The position numbers and the translations under genes were made by a program. From NCBI RefSeq assembly GCF_900129005.1, contig NZ_FQUN01000017.1:62001-126000 (forward strand): DNA of 64,000 bases. Direction: 5' to 3'. The notes under the pieces are model-generated. The model saw only the letters and a list, made by a program, of their open reading frames with translations, ran no database searches and was not told where the DNA came from. This DNA is from Leeuwenhoekiella marinoflava DSM 3653. Lineage in GTDB: Bacteria; Bacteroidota; Bacteroidia; Flavobacteriales; Flavobacteriaceae. The stretch's first letter is position 1. Every line of letters starts with the position of its first letter. This document shows positions 8,990 to 16,357 of the stretch, in pieces.

Positions 8990-9307
8990 TTACTTCTGAA
9001 GTTGAAAAACTTCTTGTAAAGATGTTTCTATCGGTGAATTGTCTGCATTGGTTTCCATAATATCAGCCATAAAAGCCCACCATTTTTTTACTATTGGATT
9101 CTGTGGTATTGCTTCGGTAGTATGATTTTCTTCTAAGGTTTGGAAAGCAAACAAAGTCCCGGTTTCTTTATCCAAAAAAATAGAATAATGTTTTATTCCA
9201 GATTCATTTAAAAGGGACTGAAGTTCTGGCCAGATCTCGTCGTGACGTTTTTTATATTCTTCTTCAAAACCCGGTTTGAGTTTCATCGTAAAGGCTTGTA
9301 TTTGCAT
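8990..9307 (-). CDS. rhaM: L-rhamnose mutarotase
   Basis: A 105-residue protein of the RhaM family, which interconverts the alpha and beta anomers of L-rhamnose. The dimeric ferredoxin-like fold is indicated by FTMKLKPGFEEEYKKRHDEIWPEL at the N terminus. The proton-donor histidine falls at H22, the same number as in the E. coli enzyme. The conserved WWAFMADIM stretch is at about residues 74-82. It is the last gene of the minus-strand sugar operon and starts 4 bases after the DUF4861 stop. No rhaA, rhaB or rhaD is in the window, so its presence mainly says that rhamnose, as in rhamnogalacturonan I, is an expected product. Confidence 0.9.
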   Translation of the reverse strand: MQIQAFTMKLKPGFEEEYKKRHDEIWPELQSLLNESGIKHYSIFLDKETGTLFAFQTLEENHTTEAIPQNPIVKKWWAFMADIMETNADNSPIETSLQEVFQLQK

Positions 9308-9311
9308 GGTT

Positions 9312-10619
9312 TTATTCTGAAATCTTTTGATTTTCGGTATTTATACTGATATCCAATTCGGTATAAAGCGTATTAGCGAGATCAGTAACATATTGTTTGA
9401 AAAAAGCAACATCTTTAAAACGCTTTTCCTGACTCAACTCCCATCCTGAAACTCCGTAATAAGTTATACTTTCATCATTTTTGACATTTACTTTAGCGAG
9501 ATACGACTGCATGAACTTGCCTGCATCCGGAGCTTCGCTATAACTGGTATATTTTTCTGAAGGCAGAATAATAGCAGTACCCATAACCCAGGTTCTGTCA
9601 TAAGTTAACGAGTCATGCTGAATTAAAGCTGTCCATTTTTCGGTTTTTAGTTCTTCAACACCCTTTTTATTATTAATATTAGAGAGACCGATAGCTAGCG
9701 TGTCTTGTGGAGCTAGACCGTTAACAGCAACTGTATTTTGAAAAGCATACATTCCCGGCCAGATTGTTGTAATTTCTTTTGCTTGATAAGTATTTTCTTC
9801 AGTATTCCAATTTGTATAACTGTACTCCATTGAAGATTTTACAGGACCTTCTTCCAGAATTTTAAAGCTTGTTTTTTCGATATTATTTAACGTGTCTGTT
9901 ACAAGAATTCCCAGACGCTGAATTTTTCCGTTAGCTATAACTCCAAAACCACCTAGGCCAGCAGAATTTCCTACCGGGAAAACATCGCGACCCCAATCTT
10001 CCATAGTATGGTAATTATCTACCACAGCTTTTGCTGAATCAAGACCAACATTCTCGGGTGATATAGCAGCGATTTTTTTACCATAAACATCTATAGCGTT
10101 TCTACCATCCAGATAATGTCTAAAAGCCACCTTATCATTTTCCCAAGTTGGCCCATCAGTTTGGTATTTCTGAAAACCTAATGCCTTTGGCATATCTGTA
10201 GCACTTAATGTTTCTGAAGTTGCAGGCTTCACCGGTTGGTCTTTTGAATCTCTTTTGCCAAAGCGTATGCTGGTTTTTGTTTCATATTGAGGTTGCTTTT
10301 CTACCCATTTAAACTGAATGTTTTTTGAAGCATTTGCCACAATATCAATAACAAAAAATAATTCATCATTCCTACCGTCTTTGTTGGAATCACTCAACTG
10401 TGAAGCTAAAGTGTCGCCTTCAATTAAGAGTAGTGGATGTTTTGATGAACTTGTTTGTTTTGGAAGTTCATCAAGAGCTAAACCCACGGCTTTTTGCTTG
10501 AGATCAAAATCGGTAGGATTTGAAAGCTTAATAGTAGTAATACTTTTTTCTTGAGGCTTATCACAACTTGTCAAAGTAATTGCAAGTAGCGTAATAAAAG
10601 GGAAAATTATTTTTTTCAT
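9312..10619 (-). CDS. DUF4861 lipoprotein (long form)
   Basis: A 435-residue lipoprotein with signal sequence and lipobox ending TLTSC. The body holds the DUF4861 hallmarks GPTWENDKVAFRHYLDGRNAIDVYGKK and WGRDVFPVGNSAGLGGFG. These are shared with the shorter DUF4861 protein of this window (GPGWENKQTAYRLYLDWRNAIDIFGKK and WGQDILKAGKSMGIGGYG). It has about 100 extra N-terminal residues, forming a beta-rich domain. The family occurs in pectin and rhamnogalacturonan loci. I know of no secure biochemical role and give none. A surface or periplasmic glycan enzyme or binding protein is the natural inference from two copies in one locus. Confidence 0.85.
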   Translation of the reverse strand: MKKIIFPFITLLAITLTSCDKPQEKSITTIKLSNPTDFDLKQKAVGLALDELPKQTSSSKHPLLLIEGDTLASQLSDSNKDGRNDELFFVIDIVANASKNIQFKWVEKQPQYETKTSIRFGKRDSKDQPVKPATSETLSATDMPKALGFQKYQTDGPTWENDKVAFRHYLDGRNAIDVYGKKIAAISPENVGLDSAKAVVDNYHTMEDWGRDVFPVGNSAGLGGFGVIANGKIQRLGILVTDTLNNIEKTSFKILEEGPVKSSMEYSYTNWNTEENTYQAKEITTIWPGMYAFQNTVAVNGLAPQDTLAIGLSNINNKKGVEELKTEKWTALIQHDSLTYDRTWVMGTAIILPSEKYTSYSEAPDAGKFMQSYLAKVNVKNDESITYYGVSGWELSQEKRFKDVAFFKQYVTDLANTLYTELDISINTENQKISE

Positions 10620-10685
10620 TAAATAAAATAGTTTAAGAATTCTTCAAAAGGATTATAAAGTTAATAAATGTAGTAGTACTAACAT

Positions 10686-12071
10686 TTAATCTTTTAAACC
10701 TACATTAACTTCGTCTGTATCTTTAGCAAACTCTTCTTTTAAGATGGCTAAAAGTTTTGCAACTTGTTGTTGATTTTCTTTAGCTATATTTTGTTCTTCG
10801 GAAGGGTCTTCTTCAATGTTGTAAAGTTCAAAATCTGTTTCGCTAGTCATATGTCTGGTACGAATCAGTTTATAAGGTTTTACAATAACCGATTCTTGTA
10901 TGTGTCCTCTGATGTAAATAGGAGCGTTACGGTTTTGATTTTCTGTTGAAAGCAAATCAGAAGCTATTTTTCCTTCTACAGAATTCGGAATATTCTCAGC
11001 ATTCGCCCAATTCAAAAACGTGGGCATAAAATCTATAACACTAATGTAGTTTTCTGAAGTTCCGGTATTGAGATGTAGAGGCCAAGATATAATTCCCGGA
11101 ACCCGTATTGCGCCTTCATAATTAGAGGTTTTAAAATCTCGTAAGGGAAGATTACTACCCAGCTTATAATTGGGACCATATTTACCATCATATTGTGTTG
11201 TAGGTATCCATTTTTCCTGTGCACCGTTATCGCTCACAAAAAGAACAACAGTGTTTTTGTCTAATTTTTGATCTTTTAAAGTTTTAAGTATCTCACCAAT
11301 GCCGTGATCCATATGAGCCATCGCTGCCGCATATGCTTGTCTTGAGCTATCTTTTATAGTACTGTATTGTTCTAGCCAAAAGTCAGGTTCTTGTAACGGA
11401 ATATGAGGTGCACTGTAAGCAACCTGTAAATAGAAACGATCAGTTGAATCTTGGTCTTTGATATAGTTTACCGCATCTTTCGTAAGCAAATCAGTAACGT
11501 GGCCTTCTTCAGTGATGAATTTTCCATTTTTGTACCATGTACTATCGCCATTTTTATAGGTATGCGCATATTGATCAAGTTGACCGTGTAAAAATCCGTA
11601 GGAATAATCAAAACCGTAAGCCTCTGGTCCGTTTTCAGGTTGTAAACCCAAATGCCATTTACCCATCAACGCGGTTTTGTAATTCAGTTCCTTGAGGGTT
11701 TGTGGTAATGTTTTAATACCATCAGGCAATTTTAGTTCACTTCTTCCACTAATAGGAGCGACAATACCCATACGGCTCGCCGGTCTTCCTGTCAGAAAAC
11801 TAGCTCGTGCTGGAGAGCAAGTAGGATAGGTGTAAAAACGGTTTAGAATCAAGCCTTGATTGGCCAAGCTATCTAATGCCGGAGTTTTAATTTCTGAACC
11901 GTGAAAGCTGAAATCATTCCACCCGGCATCATCAGCAATGATGACTAAGAAGTTAGGTTTTGTTATTTCTGAAGCCACTCCATCTTGTTGCTCTTTTTTG
12001 CAAGCTGACACCAGAAAGAGCATTACAAATACAGACAGAACATAGTTAAAGGAAGAAGAGGTTTTAATCAT
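10686..12071 (-). CDS. Sulfatase, formylglycine-dependent (S1 family), lipoprotein
   Basis: A 461-residue arylsulfatase-type enzyme that removes sulfate esters from a glycan. It has a lipobox LVSAC, so it is anchored to a membrane. The metal-site aspartates are D47-D48 (IIADDAGWND). The maturation motif is C85-S-P-A-R89 followed by ASFLTGR, matching CxPxR, where the cysteine becomes formylglycine. A later FVSDNGAQ completes the calcium site. The YTYPTCSPARASFLTGR context resembles arylsulfatase B-like subfamilies. Its place in a pectin/rhamnogalacturonan locus suggests a sulfated substrate. No sulfatase-maturing enzyme is in the window. Confidence 0.92.
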   Translation of the reverse strand: MIKTSSSFNYVLSVFVMLFLVSACKKEQQDGVASEITKPNFLVIIADDAGWNDFSFHGSEIKTPALDSLANQGLILNRFYTYPTCSPARASFLTGRPASRMGIVAPISGRSELKLPDGIKTLPQTLKELNYKTALMGKWHLGLQPENGPEAYGFDYSYGFLHGQLDQYAHTYKNGDSTWYKNGKFITEEGHVTDLLTKDAVNYIKDQDSTDRFYLQVAYSAPHIPLQEPDFWLEQYSTIKDSSRQAYAAAMAHMDHGIGEILKTLKDQKLDKNTVVLFVSDNGAQEKWIPTTQYDGKYGPNYKLGSNLPLRDFKTSNYEGAIRVPGIISWPLHLNTGTSENYISVIDFMPTFLNWANAENIPNSVEGKIASDLLSTENQNRNAPIYIRGHIQESVIVKPYKLIRTRHMTSETDFELYNIEEDPSEEQNIAKENQQQVAKLLAILKEEFAKDTDEVNVGLKD

Positions 12072-12154
12072 TTTCTTGGTTTAGCAAAGGTTTATATTCC
12101 AAAAGAAACACCGTGGTGCTTATCAAAGTTAAACGTACTGCCTGTATAAAGTGT

Positions 12155-12174
12155 CCTGTTCTAACCTGACTAAA
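12155..12174 (+). repeat. 20-bp repeat copy A
   Basis: CCTGTTCTAACCTGACTAAA. It differs from copy B at 12475 at two positions, and its first 14 bases match copy C at 30024 with one change. All three have the same orientation and all are in gene-free DNA at the edges of the FAS1/SusCD gene block. Confidence 0.5.
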
Positions 12175-12277
12175 CGAACCCTGATTAATGAAGCTGATCC
12201 TGGTTTTTATTGGCGCCGCCAAGAGGTTTAATACTCCAAGGCTTGCCTCGAAATTGAAAATTCTTTTCCAACCAATG

Positions 12278-12298
12278 CCTCAAGGGCTTGCCCTGAGG
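12278..12298. repeat. REP-like hairpin
   Basis: CCTCA-A-GGGC, TT, GCCC-TGAGG forms a nine-pair stem with one bulged A. A degenerate relative (AAGGCTTGCCT) lies about 40 bases to the left. Such CTTGCC-centred palindromes look like dispersed intergenic repeats. Confidence 0.4.
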
Positions 12299-12474
12299 TA
12301 GTTTACTCAAAACCGATTTATATTGACCGATTTGATTGTTAAAAACCTATGCTGTTTAGGGTGATAACACGCTTTAACTACGCTTTATCTACGCCTTTGA
12401 TACGGCGTTGCCTCGTTTTAAAAATGGAGAAGATCATTTTTAGTTGAAATAATCTTGACAACCCCAATAGTCAT

Positions 12475-12494
12475 CCTGTTCTAAGCTGATTAAA
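12475..12494 (+). repeat. 20-bp repeat copy B
   Basis: CCTGTTCTAAGCTGATTAAA, the second copy in the same spacer, 320 bases from copy A and in direct orientation. Confidence 0.5.
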
Positions 12495-12523
12495 TTTGTT
12501 TTATAGGGGAGAAGGAATAGGTC

Positions 12524-12560
12524 TAAAAAAACAATGCCACGGCATAAACCGTAGCATTGT
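12524..12560 (-). terminator. Terminator of the orphan secreted-protein gene
   Basis: Read on the minus strand, ACAATGCTACGG, a short loop and CCGTGGCATTGT form a 12-bp stem with one mismatch, followed by seven T residues. It ends the 155-residue gene about 50 bases after its stop. It therefore probably separates the sulfatase, DUF4861 and rhaM genes from the upstream operon. Confidence 0.75.
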
Positions 12561-12610
12561 CCTCTCAAAATTAGAACTCAATCTAAACACAAACAAAGTC
12601 GTTATATCGG

Positions 12611-13078
12611 TTAATTGGGAGAAATATGTAAAGTGAATACCTCTTGACTCCCGTCAGTATATATAACATCAGAGGTGTATGCTAGGAAGGATACATCAGC
12701 GGGATTGGGAGGCGTAAAAGAGTGAGTTAACGTAGCTCCCGAAGTGCCATCATACTCATATAGAGTAACCCAACTAGCAATTGGACCAGAAGTTTCATAA
12801 TCAACATAGACGGTTCTTCTTTCAATTTGTTTGTAGGTATTTATAGAACTACTAATACTCCAGGTTGAACCTGTAAAATTAAAACAAGGTTCCATATAGG
12901 AATAACCATTGGAGGACCAGAGATATGGAGTGCCACCCCAAGAATGCCAATTGGTAGTATCTAATTGATAACAAGGTACGGCTGAAGATTCATCTACAAG
13001 AATGGGATCACTAGGCGGGTTCATAAAGAACAGGATCAAAATAGTTGAAACTTTAATAAGTAAATTCATAATTACCAT
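12611..13078 (-). CDS. Small secreted protein of unknown function
   Basis: A 155-residue protein with a short hydrophobic N terminus (LLIKVSTILILFFM), then a polar, aromatic-rich mature part. Notable are YQLDTTNWHSWGGTPYLWSSNGYSYMEPC, two cysteines about 30 residues apart and many Ser/Thr/Tyr. The C-terminal half (RRTVYVDYETSGPIASWVTLYEYDG) looks like beta sheet. I recognise no family. It has its own terminator and unusual flanking repeats, while genes on both sides belong to the carbohydrate locus. It may be an inserted cargo gene or a private accessory protein. The start could also be the methionine three residues later. Confidence 0.6.
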   Translation of the reverse strand: MVIMNLLIKVSTILILFFMNPPSDPILVDESSAVPCYQLDTTNWHSWGGTPYLWSSNGYSYMEPCFNFTGSTWSISSSINTYKQIERRTVYVDYETSGPIASWVTLYEYDGTSGATLTHSFTPPNPADVSFLAYTSDVIYTDGSQEVFTLHISPN

Positions 13079-13193
13079 TTTTTATAAAAGCTTACTCTTT
13101 AAGGGATTTTCAGCGTACTCCTGTTAAAACTATATTTTCGGTATCCTAAAAAAGTAAAGATCATTTCTTGTTCTATAAAACTGAGACACTCTA

Positions 13194-14570
13194 CTAATCA
13201 ATCAATCTAAGTATTTCCTGAAGGTAAACTTCTTTAGCTTCAGCTGTAATAGGGAAATAGATGGAGGAACCATCGAAATCAATTCCAAATCCAAAATAAG
13301 TTCGTGGTCCTGCGGCTGATTCTCCGGCACCATCATAGAATTCGGTTTCAGCAGAAAAACGAACGAAAAGGACAGAGCCACCGTCATCATTGTCTGCTTC
13401 ACCAGGAGCACTATCAGCGAGGACCTCTCCATTAGAGGTTTTGTTGATGTATAATAAATTATTAGGCGTTTGAAGCCACGGAAGCGTATTGTCACCACTA
13501 AGGGTCACATTTGTAAAAACTGCGTCATTAGGTGAATTTACTTTCACGTTTACGACATCGTCGTTGCCCGGGGCATATTCTACAGGGTTTGAGGCGTGGT
13601 CAAACCAATTTAAGCGGTTGGAGCGGGCCATCCACTGCGAATTAAGAATGAGCGGTGTAGTTAAAGAGTTCCAAGCGGTTTTTTGTGCGCCGGCAAAATC
13701 TCCTGAGCTTCCGCTTCGTCCAATTATAATGAGATCGGCATCATTAAGCATGTCGATATCGGATTGTGCTGAGGTATCAAAAGAAGAATTATAATAAGTG
13801 CTCACATAAAAGCCCTGATCTCTTAACCAGTTGATTTGCTCGTCATCATTAGCATCATCGGTAACAAAAATAATTTCAGGAATGGGTTCAAATGAGGTCT
13901 CTGTATAGGCTGTGTAAATGGTGTCAAGAGCTGTTGGTGTAGGCACATAAAGCGATCTGAACTTAAAAGGAGACTCTCCTAAATAATCGGGGATATTGAG
14001 TGAATTTCTTTTTGGATCTATAGATAATTCAATGGTTTCTCCTTGGGTATTCTGGTAAATAATTTCAGTATTGATGATTCCGCTACTCAAGTCTGTTGCA
14101 CTAAAACTTACATCAAGATTAGTGTCTAATAGCGTGCTGGAAGTGAGGCTTCTGTTTGCAATATTTGCTTGAAATTCAGAGCCAAAAACTTCGGCTCCGG
14201 CAGTTATTTCTTTAGAGCTGTTCCCTTGAGCATCTAGGTTCACGGCTCTGAATATATAGATGCGTTCTTCAAGATTAGTAATGGTCTGTTGAATAGTATC
14301 GGCACCGTTTCTTGCATCAACAGGAATGCTCAAGGCATTAGCATCATCTCCCCAGGAGATCATCATCTCAGAAACATTAGGATCATCAACAACCGCTTTT
14401 ACAAGCACCTTATTGATTCCTGAGCGCACCTCTAACATTTTTACAATAGCTAATGAGTTCGTAGTATTCTCGTTAGAAAATAAGGAGTCGTCATCATTTT
14501 TACAGGATAGCATGCTTAAGGCTAATGAAAATAGCAGCAGCAGTACTGAATATTTTTTATCAAATTTCAT
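13194..14570 (-). CDS. DUF4998-type lipoprotein with glutamine-amidotransferase-like C-terminal region
   Basis: A 458-residue lipoprotein (lipobox SMLSC, then an acidic DDD stretch). Residues about 40-130 (LEVRSGINKVLVKAVVDDPNVSEMMISWGD) fit the DUF4998 / Ig-like pattern seen beside SusCD genes. The next about 90 residues form a second beta-rich domain. The C-terminal 230 residues start PEIIFVTDDANDDEQINWLRDQGF, then LNDADLIIIGRSG and TPLILNSQWMARS. This is a Rossmann-like layout recalling ThuA or class I amidotransferase-like folds, but no catalytic cysteine is evident. It follows susD by about 40 bases and is the last gene of the FAS1/SusCD operon. Role unknown; surface glycan binding is plausible. 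Confidence 0.75.
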   Translation of the reverse strand: MKFDKKYSVLLLLFSLALSMLSCKNDDDSLFSNENTTNSLAIVKMLEVRSGINKVLVKAVVDDPNVSEMMISWGDDANALSIPVDARNGADTIQQTITNLEERIYIFRAVNLDAQGNSSKEITAGAEVFGSEFQANIANRSLTSSTLLDTNLDVSFSATDLSSGIINTEIIYQNTQGETIELSIDPKRNSLNIPDYLGESPFKFRSLYVPTPTALDTIYTAYTETSFEPIPEIIFVTDDANDDEQINWLRDQGFYVSTYYNSSFDTSAQSDIDMLNDADLIIIGRSGSSGDFAGAQKTAWNSLTTPLILNSQWMARSNRLNWFDHASNPVEYAPGNDDVVNVKVNSPNDAVFTNVTLSGDNTLPWLQTPNNLLYINKTSNGEVLADSAPGEADNDDGGSVLFVRFSAETEFYDGAGESAAGPRTYFGFGIDFDGSSIYFPITAEAKEVYLQEILRLID

Positions 14571-14609
14571 TTTGTCTAGTTTTCAATTGATCTATATAAT
14601 AGCAAGCAT

Positions 14610-16346
14610 TTAATCTTCCTTTATTTCCCACTCAAAAGGTAAGTACCAGTTGGCTTCATTCATTAATTTTGATCGTACGGCACCTGCTTCGGCATTGCCT
14701 TCGGCTCTTAATTTGTCATAAATTTTGTTGGCCAAAAAGGCAGGGTCTTCCCGTCTACGTGCAATGCGCACCAAATCTTCCCACCGGCTACCTTCAAAGG
14801 CGAGTTCTAAAGCAGCTTCTTCAATTAGGTTGTTTTCGATAGAAATTAAACTATCCCCCACAACTTCAACTGGACGAACATACCCTCTGCCACGTACTCC
14901 GGTGTTTCTATGCCAAGTAGCTCTATAGCGAGGAAAGTCTCCATTTCTTGCATCAAAATCATAAGGGAAGGGAAGATGGGTTTGTTCTATATCTGTTTTG
15001 TCTACAGCACCCTCAACGGTGTAGGCTTCTCTAATACCGCTGTTGAGCAATGCATTTGCAAGTTTATGATTGCCATCGCGATTTGCAGCTTCGGCAAACC
15101 TCAAATGCATTTTAGCGGCTCTATATAAAAACCATCGCCCGTCTTGGTTAAACATATCTATAGGCATTAAAGACTCTAGATCGAGATATCCATATAAATA
15201 TTTTTTTACTACAGGTTGTTCACCTACTGTAAAGTAGCTAAATCTTCTTCCTCGTGCGTCGTAGGGAAATCCGTTAAGCTGGGTTTGACTATCCCAAAGG
15301 TTTATAGACCGCTGAGAGGGCTTTAATTGATATTCGCCTTCTTGAATAGAGAATAGCCTTATAAACGGATTTTCAGGAGCAAAGTTAGAATCAAAAGGCA
15401 GAGACCAAATCCACTCTGTATTCCAAAGATCATCACGATCTCTTACAAACATACTACCCCAACCATCGGTTTTGGTATCGATTAAAGCTCGTGCATCTTG
15501 GTCTCTGTATCTTAAATATTCTACAGCGATACCTTCATCGTTAGGAAAAGAAAATGGCATTTTATAAATATTCCAATCATCGGTACTCGCCATTAAGGTT
15601 TTGTAATAAGAAGCGGCCTGCGTGTAATTGCCAATCCATAGATTTAAATCACCCAATAAACACTCTTTATTGATGTAAAACTTACCGGTATTATAACCAT
15701 CTACATCAATAAGTAAAGAACTGTTAGATTCATATGACGTAGTGTAGGGTAAGTTGTTTGTAAAATTCACTAATTCGTTTAAAAGTTCATCAAATGAAAT
15801 CTTTGGATATCTGTTGGTATCGAGTAGATCATCTAAATTTTCAATAGGTGTGGTGATGTAAGGAACATTTCCATAATGAATACCAACTTGTAAGTATAAC
15901 CAAGAGCGTAATGCTCCAACATCTGAGTAACGCTGTGCGTGCTCGTTTTCTGTCAAACGATTTTCAGAAAGCATAATATCAAAGTTTTTGAGCGCATCGT
16001 TACAATTATTAATCAGCTCATAAAATGCTTTTGGATTTGCATATGGATTGTCACTACTTACCTGATGAATCTGAAGTTCGTAGAGGTAGGGGTCTGCATT
16101 CACTGTGGTGCTTAAAAGATCTGCTCTTAACTCGTTTAAGATGACATGTTTTTCTGCAAGAGTGATAAATTTACCGTATATACCCGTTATGATGGCATCT
16201 GCATCATAGACATCAAGATAGGTTTGTTCTTCTGCTAATTTATCCTTCGGCGGAACGTCTAAATATTCACTACAGGATGATAAGCCTAAAGAAATCACCC
16301 ATAAAAGGAGTAAATGATAGGAGGTGTATTTTTTAATAAATTTCAT
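14610..16346 (-). CDS. SusD/RagB family glycan-binding lipoprotein (pair of the 1068-residue SusC)
   Basis: A 578-residue lipoprotein (lipobox LSSC followed by SEYLDVPPKDKL, the usual SusD start). SusD proteins sit as a lid on the SusC channel outside the cell. The N-terminal tetratricopeptide-like helices and the C-terminal motif ELAFEGSRWEDLVRIARR, then NEANWYLPFEWEIKED, are characteristic. It begins 11 bases after its SusC partner. The rather low similarity to the other two SusD proteins in the window suggests a different ligand. It is probably for a complex pectic fragment. Confidence 0.95.
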   Translation of the reverse strand: MKFIKKYTSYHLLLLWVISLGLSSCSEYLDVPPKDKLAEEQTYLDVYDADAIITGIYGKFITLAEKHVILNELRADLLSTTVNADPYLYELQIHQVSSDNPYANPKAFYELINNCNDALKNFDIMLSENRLTENEHAQRYSDVGALRSWLYLQVGIHYGNVPYITTPIENLDDLLDTNRYPKISFDELLNELVNFTNNLPYTTSYESNSSLLIDVDGYNTGKFYINKECLLGDLNLWIGNYTQAASYYKTLMASTDDWNIYKMPFSFPNDEGIAVEYLRYRDQDARALIDTKTDGWGSMFVRDRDDLWNTEWIWSLPFDSNFAPENPFIRLFSIQEGEYQLKPSQRSINLWDSQTQLNGFPYDARGRRFSYFTVGEQPVVKKYLYGYLDLESLMPIDMFNQDGRWFLYRAAKMHLRFAEAANRDGNHKLANALLNSGIREAYTVEGAVDKTDIEQTHLPFPYDFDARNGDFPRYRATWHRNTGVRGRGYVRPVEVVGDSLISIENNLIEEAALELAFEGSRWEDLVRIARRREDPAFLANKIYDKLRAEGNAEAGAVRSKLMNEANWYLPFEWEIKED

Positions 16347-16357
16347 AATACTATATT

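Larger units (their letters stand above)
12072..12610. other. Gene-free spacer with repeats and hairpins, possible insertion scar
   Basis: About 540 bases with no supported gene. It holds two near-copies of a 20-bp sequence (12155 and 12475), a hairpin CCTCAAGGGC/GCCCTGAGG at 12278-12298 next to a related AAGGCTTGCCT motif near 12238, and a minus-strand terminator at its right end. No transposase frame or clear long terminal repeats are visible. I read it as remains of a small repeat element or of past insertions between the sulfatase and the orphan secreted gene. Confidence 0.5.

Noticed and set aside
12072-12610. Complete insertion sequence
   Set aside because: Repeats and hairpins are present, but there is no transposase frame and no matching terminal inverted repeats; kept only as possible scar.
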